Assembly: GCA_937891735.1 (NCBI GenBank) | Contig: CALAGR010000512.1 | Coordinates: 1-36,789, forward strand | DNA from: an uncultured Pseudomonadota bacterium | GTDB taxonomy: Bacteria; Myxococcota_A; UBA796; UBA9615 | Direction of reading: 5' to 3' | DNA: 36,789 nt | Made by a program: the position numbers and the translations under genes | The notes under the pieces: model-generated | Database searches by the model: none | What the model was told of the DNA's origin: nothing | The model's input: only the letters and a program-made list of their open reading frames with translations | Shown: one piece after another, positions 27,413 to 36,128 of the stretch | Layout of the letters: each line of letters begins with the position of its first letter | Position numbering within the stretch: position 1 is the first letter of the stretch

Positions 27413-28606
27413 TCAGAGCGCGTCGGGGCCCACCATGCAGCCGTCGGGAGCCTCCGAGCGGCCCTCGAAGCCAGCCTCCCACTGCCAGCTCAGGTGGATG
27501 TGGTGGTGGTGGAACGGCCAGCCACTGCCGTAGGCCAGCAAGCCCACGACCTTCTGCCGCTCGGTGTTGCTGATGAGGCCCTCGTCCTCCATCTCGTAGG
27601 CCCGCGGCTCCACCAGCTCCGCCACCGCCGGATCGACCCCCGCGACCCGCACGTGCTCCGAGTCCATGAGCTTGGCGAGGAAGAACGTGGTGCGGTCCAC
27701 GTCCAGGTCCGAGGCGGGCCCGGTGCAGAAGTAGTTGTCGTTGGTGCAGATCGCCTTGCCGTTGTTCCCGTCGGACAGGCTGTAGTAGGCGATGTCCATG
27801 TCGTTGCCGTTCTCGTGGGTGCCCTCGGGGTGGCGCAGCGAGCCCACCATCCGCCCCGGCACGTCCCCGTCCCACTGGCTCATGTCCATGAACGCCAGGG
27901 CCTCGGTGTCCTCGAACTCGGCCATGGTCTCGCGGGCGGCGTACCGCGCCAGGTAGGCCACCTCCCGGCGCAGGTTGCTGTAGTGGGCCTCGTGCTCGAC
28001 GAAGTAGCCCTCCTCCAGGCTGTTGGTCTGGGGGAACTGCATGATCCGGTTGCAGGGTCCGCCCTCGTCGTCGGGATCCTCGTCGGGGAAGAAGGCGTCG
28101 CAGTCCAGGCCCTCGTGCCAGGCGCTGTTGCGGATCTCGATGTTGTAGTCACCGCGGCCGCCGTTGTACCCCTGCACCCGCAGGAACCGGCTGTAGGGGA
28201 CATCACCCGGGTTGAACCACGCGAGGCGCTCGAAGGGCTGGGAGGCCGCGGACATCCAGACGTCCTCGTCCTCTTCGTTCACCTCGTACAGGTCCAGGTC
28301 GTCCTGACCGGAGCCGTCCTCCATCTCGATGGTGACCTGGAGCCAGCGGCGGGGCGGAACGTCGACCCGGTAGTAGTCCAGATCGTCGCTGCACAGCCGC
28401 ACGCCTTCGTGGCGGGTCCAGTTCTCGGACGCGAGCCCCGCGGCCTCGTCCAGTCGGTCGTTCACCCCGGCGCCGCAGTCCTCGGAGAACGCCGGCAGGG
28501 GGTTGCTCTCGGCGTCGTCGTCGTCACCCACACCAGCGGTGGTGCAGGCCAGGGCCGGCGTGAAGAGCAGGAACAAAGCCAGGGAGCGGGTCGGTCGCAC
28601 AGCCAC
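27413..28606 (-). CDS. Secreted PPC-like + LAS-type (MepA/M15-like) metallopeptidase
   Basis: 'LFLLFTPALACTTAG' lipobox-like; 'DYYRVDVPPRRWLQVTIEMEDGSGQDDLDLYEV' (PPC-like); 'HPEGTHENGNDMDIAYY' and 'GWPFHHHHIHLSW' metal ligands. Exact GTG start (28606 or 28600) uncertain. Confidence 0.72.
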   Translation of the reverse strand: MAVRPTRSLALFLLFTPALACTTAGVGDDDDAESNPLPAFSEDCGAGVNDRLDEAAGLASENWTRHEGVRLCSDDLDYYRVDVPPRRWLQVTIEMEDGSGQDDLDLYEVNEEDEDVWMSAASQPFERLAWFNPGDVPYSRFLRVQGYNGGRGDYNIEIRNSAWHEGLDCDAFFPDEDPDDEGGPCNRIMQFPQTNSLEEGYFVEHEAHYSNLRREVAYLARYAARETMAEFEDTEALAFMDMSQWDGDVPGRMVGSLRHPEGTHENGNDMDIAYYSLSDGNNGKAICTNDNYFCTGPASDLDVDRTTFFLAKLMDSEHVRVAGVDPAVAELVEPRAYEMEDEGLISNTERQKVVGLLAYGSGWPFHHHHIHLSWQWEAGFEGRSEAPDGCMVGPDAL

Positions 28607-28713
28607 CTCCGGCGCGGGGAGGGGCTGTTGAAGCGACCCCACGCGGCCGCGGCTTGTACCAGCGGGGGCTCTGGGGGTCCAGGCGAGTCGGGGGTGTCCG
28701 GGCCCCGGAGCGC

Positions 28714-30483
28714 TCAGACTTCGGCGTGGGTCACGTCCTTGCGAAGGAGCCGGACGGTGCCGCGGGTCAGCGCCAGCATCCCGGCGTCCCCGGCGTTCAG
28801 ATCGGCGGCGTTCGCCTCGTCGGTGTCGATGTGCATCTCGAGCAGGTAGCTGCTCTTGACGCGCACCAGCACGTCCCCGAAGACCAGATCCCGGGCCTCG
28901 GAGTCCACCGCCACGCTGACCACGTCACCGTCCTTCACGCCGTAGTGCTCGGCGTCCTCGGGCTGCATGTGGATGTGTCGCCAGGCCTGGACCACGCCCT
29001 CTTCGAGGGTGAGCCGCCCCGCCGGACCCTGCAGGGTGATGCCGGGGCTGTTGGCGACCTGGCCCGAGCGTCGGATGGGCGCATCCAGGCCCAACGCGTA
29101 CTCGTCCGTGCGCGAGACCTCGATCTGGCAGTCCCGCCGCACGGGTCCGATGATCCCGACCCGCTCGATGCTGCCGCGGGGCCCATGCAGCGTCACGCGC
29201 TCCTCGCACGCGAACTGGCCCGGCTGGGACAGCCACTTGCGGGGCGTGAGCTTGCCGTCCGGGCCGAAGAGCGCCTTGACCGCGTCCTGCGTCAGGTGCA
29301 CGTGACGAGCCGACACGGCGATGGGGATCGGCTTGTGGGCCCCCACCGCGCCCAGGTCGAGCACCATGCGCGCGACGTCCCGGGCGATGGCGTGAGCCTC
29401 GTCGGTCTTCACCACGAGGATCCGGCAGCGGGCGTGGGGCGGGCTGATCTCCACCACCGGAGCGTCCCGGGTGACCTCGCAGTCCCGGTTGAGTTCCTCG
29501 TCCAGACGCGCACCCAGGAACTCCAGCCGCTGGGCCGTTCGGTGGCGCACCAGGGCGCTGTTCTCGCCGATCCCCGCCGTGAACACGATCGCGTCCACGC
29601 CGCCCATGACCGCGGCGTAGGCGCCGATGTACTTGCGCAGGCGGTGACAGAACGCGTGCAGCGCGGCCCGGCATCGATCGTCGCCGTTCGCGGCGGCCTC
29701 CTCGATGTCCCGCATGTCGTTGCCGATCCCGCTCAGGCCCGCCAGACCGGACTCCTTGTTGAGGATCCGGTCGAGCCCGTCGGCGTCCAGGCCCTCCTGC
29801 CGCACCAGGTGCAGCAGGACGCCGGGGTCCACGTCCCCGGAGCGCGTGCCCATCACCAGCCCCTCGAGCGGGGTCATGCCCATCGACGTCTCGACGCTGC
29901 GGCCGTACTCGACGGCGGTGGCCGAGGCCCCGTTGCCCAGGTGGCAGGTGATGATGCGCAGTTCCTCGAGCGCGGCCCCGAGGTGCTCCGCGGCGCGCTC
30001 CGCCACGTACTTGTGCGACGGCCCGTGGAACCCGTACCGCCGGATCCCGTGCTTCTCCGCGAGGGCCAGGGGCAAGGCGTAGCGACGCGCGCGGTTGGGC
30101 AGGGTCGCGTGAAACGCGGTGTCGAAGACCGCCACATGAGGCACGTCGGGCAGGACGGCCCGCGCCGCGGCGACGCCCGCGAGGTTGGCGGGCACGTGCA
30201 GCGGAGCCAGCGGGATCAGGCCCCGGATCGCGTCCGTGACCGCGTCGTCGAGGTGGGTGGGGGACGTGAACAGCTCACCGCCGTGCACCACCCGATGCCC
30301 GACCGCGGCCAGCTTCACGCCGCCGGACGCGAGCAGGGCCGGAAGGGCCCCCTCCAGCGCCGCCTGGTGCCCTCCTGCGGGGATCCGCTCCACCGTGGAC
30401 TCCGCCGCGCGCGCGCCGGTGGCAGGCTCGACGATGCACAGCTTCAAGGAGCTGCTGCCAGCGTTGACTACGAGGACATGCAT
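28714..30483 (-). CDS. Acetate kinase - PduL-type phosphotransacylase fusion
   Basis: N-terminal AckA 'VLVVNAGSSSLKLCIV', 'AVFDTAFHATLP', 'RRYGFHGPSHKYV', 'CHLGNGAS', 'VFTAGIGENS'; C-terminal PduL 'PIAVSARHVHLTQDAVKALFG', 'RVGIIGPVRRDCQIEVSRTDEYALG', 'HIHMQPEDAEHYGVKDGD', 'EMHIDTDEANAA'. Confidence 0.93.
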   Translation of the reverse strand: MHVLVVNAGSSSLKLCIVEPATGARAAESTVERIPAGGHQAALEGALPALLASGGVKLAAVGHRVVHGGELFTSPTHLDDAVTDAIRGLIPLAPLHVPANLAGVAAARAVLPDVPHVAVFDTAFHATLPNRARRYALPLALAEKHGIRRYGFHGPSHKYVAERAAEHLGAALEELRIITCHLGNGASATAVEYGRSVETSMGMTPLEGLVMGTRSGDVDPGVLLHLVRQEGLDADGLDRILNKESGLAGLSGIGNDMRDIEEAAANGDDRCRAALHAFCHRLRKYIGAYAAVMGGVDAIVFTAGIGENSALVRHRTAQRLEFLGARLDEELNRDCEVTRDAPVVEISPPHARCRILVVKTDEAHAIARDVARMVLDLGAVGAHKPIPIAVSARHVHLTQDAVKALFGPDGKLTPRKWLSQPGQFACEERVTLHGPRGSIERVGIIGPVRRDCQIEVSRTDEYALGLDAPIRRSGQVANSPGITLQGPAGRLTLEEGVVQAWRHIHMQPEDAEHYGVKDGDVVSVAVDSEARDLVFGDVLVRVKSSYLLEMHIDTDEANAADLNAGDAGMLALTRGTVRLLRKDVTHAEV

Positions 30484-30522
30484 GGGGACTCCGTGCAACG
30501 CCGGGCGGGATCGGCGCGGGAC

Positions 30523-30843
30523 TCAGCTCAGGGCGCGCGCGAAGCGCTGAAGCGCCGACACGGTCACTTCGAGCTGCCTTTGGGCCTGGGTGAGGTTGGT
30601 CAGGATCGTGCGGAGCTCGGCGAGGTCCGCCGCGGCGGGCCCGTGGGCGGCCGGCCCGAGGCTCTCGAGCGCTCCCACGAGCACCTCGTCGAGGCTGAAC
30701 AGCTCGAGGCCGAGGGTGCCCAGCGGGTTGTTCAGGTCGTGGCAGCTCTGCCGCAGATGCTCGCCCAGGGCCTCGCGCGCGGCATCGGTCATGTCCGCGC
30801 GGAGCTCAGCGACGAGCTTGGTGGTGTCGGTCCCCCCGGCCAT
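30523..30843 (-). CDS. Stand-alone HisKA/DHp-like protein (106 aa), no ATPase domain
   Basis: H-box 'LRQSCHDLNNPLGTLGLELFSLDEVL...LRTILTNLTQAQRQLEVTVSALQRFARALS' parallels the H-box of the nearby hybrid kinase ('AAGVAHEINNPLTWVLGNLEELEEGL'). Confidence 0.7.
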   Translation of the reverse strand: MAGGTDTTKLVAELRADMTDAAREALGEHLRQSCHDLNNPLGTLGLELFSLDEVLVGALESLGPAAHGPAAADLAELRTILTNLTQAQRQLEVTVSALQRFARALS

Positions 30844-30857
30844 CACACCCCTCCGCG

Positions 30858-31457
30858 TCAGGCGCGCGTCTGCGCCACCCGCAGCGGCGGCGGCAGCATC
30901 GCGTCCACGATGTCATGCACCACCGTCGGCGCCAGCGGCTTGCGGAAGCAACGCTCGACCCCGAGCCTGAGGAGCTCGCGCTCCGCCTCGTCCGTCAGGA
31001 AGCCGGACACGATGACGATGCGCACGCTGTTCAGCGCTGCGTTGGCGCGGATCCGACGGACCACCTCGACCCCGCCGAGCCCCTCCATCTGCACGTCGAG
31101 CAACAGCAGGTGGGGCTGCTCTTCGGACACGAGCATTCCGCCTGAGAACCCGTCCGAGGCGGTGAGCACGCGGGCGTCCGGGCGGCGCGCCGACACGATG
31201 CGACGCAGCGCGCTGGCGAAGCCCACGTCGTCATCGACGATGACCACCGTCGGACTGGCGGGCGCCAGGTCCAGCGGGATCGGCATGCCCCGGGCCTGCA
31301 TGAAGGACACGAGATCGGTGCGAAGGATCCGCCAACGCCCGCCGCCGGTCTGGTAGCTCGAAAGCACACCCGCCTTGACCCACCGCAGCATGGAGCGTCG
31401 GTCCACCCCACACAGCGCGGCGGCCTGCTGCGTTGAAAATGCTTCCTGTTCAGTCAC
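30858..31457 (-). CDS. N-terminal excisionase/MerR-type HTH fused to a C-terminal receiver domain
   Basis: GTG 31457. 'FSTQQAAALCGVDRRSMLRWVKAGVLSSYQTGGGRWRILRTDLVSFMQ' then REC 'TVVIVDDDVGFASALRRIV..HLLLLDVQMEGLGGVEVVRRIR..IVIVSGF..CFRKPL'. Confidence 0.9.
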   Translation of the reverse strand: MTEQEAFSTQQAAALCGVDRRSMLRWVKAGVLSSYQTGGGRWRILRTDLVSFMQARGMPIPLDLAPASPTVVIVDDDVGFASALRRIVSARRPDARVLTASDGFSGGMLVSEEQPHLLLLDVQMEGLGGVEVVRRIRANAALNSVRIVIVSGFLTDEAERELLRLGVERCFRKPLAPTVVHDIVDAMLPPPLRVAQTRA

Positions 31458-31525
31458 CGTTTGCCCTTCGTCCCGCCCCGGAATGCGACAGATGAGACCT
31501 GCCCGTCGTCGTACATGACCGGGAT

Positions 31526-33766
31526 TTAAGCAGAATCGGCGGCATCCGTCCCGGGGACCCCCGGCCCGTCCGGGCCCATCAGCCGTCCGACCGCAGCCCG
31601 CAGTTCCAGAGGCTGGACCGGCTTCTCCAGGCAGGGGTTGGAGATCTGGTCGAGGAAGCGCCTCGCCTCCTCCGTGAACGCCCCACCCGTCAGGAACAGC
31701 GTGCGCCGCGCGAGCTCGGGGTGGTCCGCCTCCAGCCACCCGTGCAGGTCCATTCCCGAGCCGTCGTCCATCATCAGGTCCGACACGATCACGTCCCAGG
31801 TGCCGTTGCCCTGGACCTGGGCGAGGGCCTCCCGCCCCGACGAGGCGATGCTCACGTCGTACTGCCGGCGCAGCAGGCGGCTGATCGCCGCGGCCACCAG
31901 CGGCTCGTCATCGACCACGAGGACCCGTGGCCTGTCGCCGGGGTCCACCACCGGCGACGCCTCCACCGCAGCGGCGCCGCGCTTCTTGAACCCGAAGCCG
32001 ACCGGGGACGGGAAGACCCCCGAGTCGTCGGCGCTGCGCGGGAACTCGGCCGTGGTGACCGACTGCGGCTCGGAGGACAGCTCCTGTGGACGCGCGCCGC
32101 CGACCCGGGGGATCCGCACGCGGAACGAGGTGCCGGTGCCCACCTCGCTCTCGACCTCGATGCTCCCGTCCACGGACCGGATGATGTTGTGGCAGATCGA
32201 CAGCCCGAGCCCCGAGCCCACCCCGACGGGCTTGGTGGTGAAGAACGGATCGAACAACCGCGACAGGTTCTGCGCCGAGATCCCCGGGCCGTTGTCCCTG
32301 ACCTCCGCCACGACCTGGTCCCCATCGGCCCAGCTGGACACCCGCAGCAGGTTCCGCTCCGGGTCCGCCGTCTCGAACGCCTGCGACGCGTTCACCACGA
32401 GGTTCAAGAACACCTGGGACAGGCGCCCCTCGTTCACCAGGACGGGGGGTGTGTCCCCGAAGACCCGCTCCACCGACGCCCGATAGCGAAGCTCGTTGCG
32501 CGAGACCTTGAGGGCCACCTCCAGGGCGGACTCGACCTGCACGGGCTCCCGGCGGTCGTCGGCGCCGTGGCTGAACGTCTTGAGGGCCTTGACGATGGCC
32601 CGGATCCGGCGCGCCCCCTCGCTCGCCTCCCGGGCCCGCTCCAACAGGTCGGCGGGATCGGCGGTGGTGAACCGCTCCAGCCCCTCCTCCAGCTCTTCGA
32701 GGTTTCCGAGCACCCAGGTCAACGGGTTGTTGATCTCGTGGGCCACGCCGGCGGCGAGGGTGCCCACGGAGGCCATGCGCTCGGCCAGCGCGAGCTGCGA
32801 CTCGGCCCGCTTCCTGCGCTCCCGTTCCTCGATGGACTGCAGCGTGGAGACGACCTCGACGATCCGGCCCTCGGCGTCGAACACCCCCTGGCTGTTGAAG
32901 ATGACGGGGATCTCGGTGCCATCGACGCGGGTGGCCACCATCTCCACCCCGAACCGCGCGATGGTGTCGTGGGCGGTGCGCCTCGGTGGCAGGTCGTTCC
33001 ACCGCTGCACCTCGCCCGACGGGGTGCGGAAGAGGCACTCGGTGATGCGGTCCACCGGGGCGTCCGGGGGCAGGCCCAGTATCTCCCGGAGCCCTTCGTT
33101 GATGCGGGTCGGATCCCCGGACGCGTCGGTCACGAGGATCCCGCCGGGCACCGTGTCCAGCACGGAGGCGAGCTTGGCGGCGGTAGCCTTCTCGCGCTCG
33201 CTGAGGGACTGACCCAGCCCCACCACGTCCTCGAACGCGCTGACGAGGAGCGACAGGATGTGCTCCCGATCCGACGCGATCCGGTACTCGTGCCCCAGCA
33301 CGCGGACCCGCGCCGCCACCGCGTCCGGGTCCGTCTGGCGCCAGGTCGCGGGGGGCTCCTCCAGGAGCCGGCCGACCCGCTCGACGATGCGCTCGGTGCC
33401 CGCGGAGCGCGGCAGGAACGCGTCCACCCCGGCTTCCAGGGAGCGCAGCACGTTCCCCGGATCGGCCTGGTCGGTGAGCATCAGGACGGACGCGAAGCGA
33501 TGCTCCGGGTGCCTGCGGATCGCACGACACAGCTCGAACCCGCTGCCCTGCCCGAGGGCGAGGTCCAAGATGATCAGGTCGCAGGGCGTCTCGTCGAGCT
33601 GGACGAGCGCGGCCTCCTCGTTGAACGCCGCGGCGGTCCGGTACCCCTCGCCCTTGAGCCGCAGCGTCAGCATCAGCGAACGCGCGGGCTGCTCCTCGAC
33701 GATGAGGATCCGCGCCGGCGCCAACGAGAAGTCGCGGCGCCGCCCTGGTGCTGGGGTCGAGGTCAT
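31526..33766 (-). CDS. Hybrid sensor histidine kinase REC-PAS-HisKA-HATPase-REC
   Basis: N-terminal REC 'ILIVEEQPARSLML..DLIILDLALG', PAS region, 'VAHEINNPL', 'NLVVNASQAF', 'DNGPGI', 'GSGLGLSICHNII', C-terminal REC 'RVLVVDDEPLVAAAI..IVSDLMMDDGSGM..CLEKPV'. Confidence 0.95.
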   Translation of the reverse strand: MTSTPAPGRRRDFSLAPARILIVEEQPARSLMLTLRLKGEGYRTAAAFNEEAALVQLDETPCDLIILDLALGQGSGFELCRAIRRHPEHRFASVLMLTDQADPGNVLRSLEAGVDAFLPRSAGTERIVERVGRLLEEPPATWRQTDPDAVAARVRVLGHEYRIASDREHILSLLVSAFEDVVGLGQSLSEREKATAAKLASVLDTVPGGILVTDASGDPTRINEGLREILGLPPDAPVDRITECLFRTPSGEVQRWNDLPPRRTAHDTIARFGVEMVATRVDGTEIPVIFNSQGVFDAEGRIVEVVSTLQSIEERERRKRAESQLALAERMASVGTLAAGVAHEINNPLTWVLGNLEELEEGLERFTTADPADLLERAREASEGARRIRAIVKALKTFSHGADDRREPVQVESALEVALKVSRNELRYRASVERVFGDTPPVLVNEGRLSQVFLNLVVNASQAFETADPERNLLRVSSWADGDQVVAEVRDNGPGISAQNLSRLFDPFFTTKPVGVGSGLGLSICHNIIRSVDGSIEVESEVGTGTSFRVRIPRVGGARPQELSSEPQSVTTAEFPRSADDSGVFPSPVGFGFKKRGAAAVEASPVVDPGDRPRVLVVDDEPLVAAAISRLLRRQYDVSIASSGREALAQVQGNGTWDVIVSDLMMDDGSGMDLHGWLEADHPELARRTLFLTGGAFTEEARRFLDQISNPCLEKPVQPLELRAAVGRLMGPDGPGVPGTDAADSA

Positions 33767-33833
33767 TTCTGGGCAGTGTACTGCTGGGTCGGGGGCACGG
33801 CGAATCGGGCGACGTGGCATCCTCGGAGCGCCC

Positions 33834-36128
33834 ATGGCTCGCCGCACGCTGCTCACCCTGGTCGCCCTGCTCGCCGGCTTCACGCTGCCCGCACCCGCCG
33901 CCGGGGCCGAGCTGCTGACCGGCCACGCAGTGGATCCGCGCGGACGGCCCGTTCGTTGCGAAGGCGCGGTGCTGGTCGAGCTGGACCTCGCCGCGGCCTG
34001 TGATGACTCCGGGCTGTTCACCTTCACGCTGCCCGAGCAGCGGCCCGCCGAGCTCTCCGTGGTGGTCTACGCCCCCCGCTACCGGGACGCGCACGTCCGG
34101 ATCGAGGCCGGCGCCGATCTGACGATCACGTTGCGGCGGGGGCGCTCGAGCCGGTCGCAGTCGACGACCTTCGGCGGGGGGTGGCGCCCGCTGGACCGCA
34201 CGCCTCCGAGCGTGGACGAGGGGCTGGAGATCGGGGCCGCCTCGGTCACTCCCAGCACCCACGCCCTCCAGGGCGGAGGCTACGGCGACGTCAATCGGAG
34301 CCTGCAGGCCCTGCCCGGCGTCACGGGGGACACCGCAGCCTCGGCGCGGATCCGGATCCGCGGCGGCGAGCCCCACGAGACCCTCGTGTTCGTGGACGGG
34401 ATCCGGCTCAGGGAGCCCACCCACCTCGGAGGCCTGTTCGGCGCGTTCGACCCCGACCTCATCGAGCGGGTCACCGTGTCCACGGGGCTGTCCTCCGCGG
34501 CGATGCCCGAGTCCCTGGCCGGCTCGGTGGACGCGGAATACGTGGACGGGCCGCGGGACCGGATGGACGGGACCATCGACCTGTCGTTCCTGGCCGCGGC
34601 GGCCAACATCGCGGTGGCCCTGGACAAGGACCGGGAGCAGAGCCCGCGGGCCTCCCTCGTGCTGGGCGCGCGTCGTTCGCTGCTGCAGGCCTACCTGGGC
34701 GCGTTCCAGGCGGCGGGGGCGGTGGACATCCCGCTGCGCACCGTGGACTACGGCAGCTACCTGGGGCGCTTCGTGCTGGAGCCCACGGATCGACAGCGGC
34801 TGCGGGTCTCGTTGCTGCATCTGCACGACCGCTCGCTCTTCGACGACGTGAACGAACGACACCGGGTCTGGGGCGGGTCGCTGGACTGGACCGCCCAGCC
34901 GGGGCCGCGCACCCGCCTGTCCACCCTGGTGGCCTGGGGCTGGGAGCAGCTCGCCGAGCCCGAGACGGACTTCCAGTACCCCGGAAAGCGCACCTGGACC
35001 GACGAGGAGCACCGGGGACGCGTGCGGGGGATGGTGGAGCAGGGCTTTGGCGAGGCGCACCTGCTGCGGTTCGGCGTCGACGCCGGGCTGGTCCTGAGCC
35101 GCACCCGGGGGGAGTTCGTGGACACGCGGAGCCTGCCCGCCTGGGCCGCGCTGCCCAACGCCGACCTGCTGCGGCCCCTGGTCCTGCTCGACGAGGAACG
35201 GAACCACGCCGAGCTCGATGCGTTCGCGGAGGTCGAGCTCCTGGATCTGGGTGGGCTGGTGAACCTGCGGGGCGGGCTGCGGGCGACGGTGCTGGACGTC
35301 ACGCTGGTGCCTCGGCTGTCCCCGCGCCTGGCGATCACGGTGCCCCTGCCGAGCGGCACGGTGCTGCGCGGCTCTGCGGGGCTCGTGCACCAGGCCCGCA
35401 CCGATCCCCTGATCCTGTCCGAGGCGCTGGGCACCGAAGGTCTCAAGCCCGAGCGGGCCTTCCTGGCGCTGCTGGGCGCGGGTCAGGATCTGGGCCCCGC
35501 CGGCGTGGTGGAGGTGCTCGGCTGGGTCCGGGCCATGGACCACCTCGTGGTGGCCACCGACAGCGAGCTCGGCGAACCGGTGTGGACCAACGAAGGCACG
35601 GGCCTCGCGGGCGGCGCGGACGTGAGCTGGCGCTGGGCGCTCGGGCGCTTCGAGGCGGACGCCGCCTACTCGCTGCTGGTGTCGCGGCGCCACAACCCCC
35701 GGCACGTCGTGTTCCCGAAGTCGGTGGCCCCCGGGGGCGATCAGCGGCACGAGGTGACCCTGGGCGGCCGGGTCTTCCTGGGGCGTCGGCGGGGCTTCGT
35801 CATCGGTCTGGGGTGGACGAGCAAGAGCGGCTGGCCCGCCTCCACGCTGGAGCCGGTGCGCACCGATGATCGCTGGGCCTGGCAGGTGGTGGGCTTGAAC
35901 GACCGACGCCTGCCCGCGGTGCACCGGCTGGACCTGCGCCTGGAGCACCGGATCCCCACGCGGCGGGTACGGATCCGCGGCAGCTTCGAGCTCAACGCCG
36001 ATCTCGGCGGCCGGGTCTTCCTCGAAAACTGCGGCGCCGAGGGACCGGCGTCCGAGCCGCCGGAGTGCCAGGCCCTGACCTTCTGGCCGCCCCTGCGGCC
36101 CTGGCTGGGCCTCAAGGTGGACTGGTGA
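33834..36128 (+). CDS. TonB-dependent receptor-like outer membrane protein with N-terminal carboxypeptidase-regulatory-like domain
   Basis: Signal peptide; 'GHAVDPRGRPV' repeat-like domain; plug 'NRSLQALPGVTGDTAASARIRIRGGEPHETLVFVDGIRLREPTHLGGLFGAFDPDLIERVTVSTG'; C-terminal aromatic residue. Confidence 0.87.
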   Translation: MARRTLLTLVALLAGFTLPAPAAGAELLTGHAVDPRGRPVRCEGAVLVELDLAAACDDSGLFTFTLPEQRPAELSVVVYAPRYRDAHVRIEAGADLTITLRRGRSSRSQSTTFGGGWRPLDRTPPSVDEGLEIGAASVTPSTHALQGGGYGDVNRSLQALPGVTGDTAASARIRIRGGEPHETLVFVDGIRLREPTHLGGLFGAFDPDLIERVTVSTGLSSAAMPESLAGSVDAEYVDGPRDRMDGTIDLSFLAAAANIAVALDKDREQSPRASLVLGARRSLLQAYLGAFQAAGAVDIPLRTVDYGSYLGRFVLEPTDRQRLRVSLLHLHDRSLFDDVNERHRVWGGSLDWTAQPGPRTRLSTLVAWGWEQLAEPETDFQYPGKRTWTDEEHRGRVRGMVEQGFGEAHLLRFGVDAGLVLSRTRGEFVDTRSLPAWAALPNADLLRPLVLLDEERNHAELDAFAEVELLDLGGLVNLRGGLRATVLDVTLVPRLSPRLAITVPLPSGTVLRGSAGLVHQARTDPLILSEALGTEGLKPERAFLALLGAGQDLGPAGVVEVLGWVRAMDHLVVATDSELGEPVWTNEGTGLAGGADVSWRWALGRFEADAAYSLLVSRRHNPRHVVFPKSVAPGGDQRHEVTLGGRVFLGRRRGFVIGLGWTSKSGWPASTLEPVRTDDRWAWQVVGLNDRRLPAVHRLDLRLEHRIPTRRVRIRGSFELNADLGGRVFLENCGAEGPASEPPECQALTFWPPLRPWLGLKVDW

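Noticed and set aside
28697-28709. TCCGGGCCCCGGA palindrome after the AckA-PduL stop
   Set aside because: Loop too small and no T tract; expected by chance in GC-rich sequence.
28654-31356. 900-aa plus-strand ORF opposite AckA-PduL and the DHp/HTH-REC genes
   Set aside because: Shadow ORF; no recognisable motifs, while the minus strand has unambiguous ones.
31721-35948. Very long alternative frames (760 aa plus and 1346 aa minus) over the hybrid kinase and receptor
   Set aside because: Low-complexity Arg/Gly/Pro-rich translations antisense or out of frame to well-supported genes.
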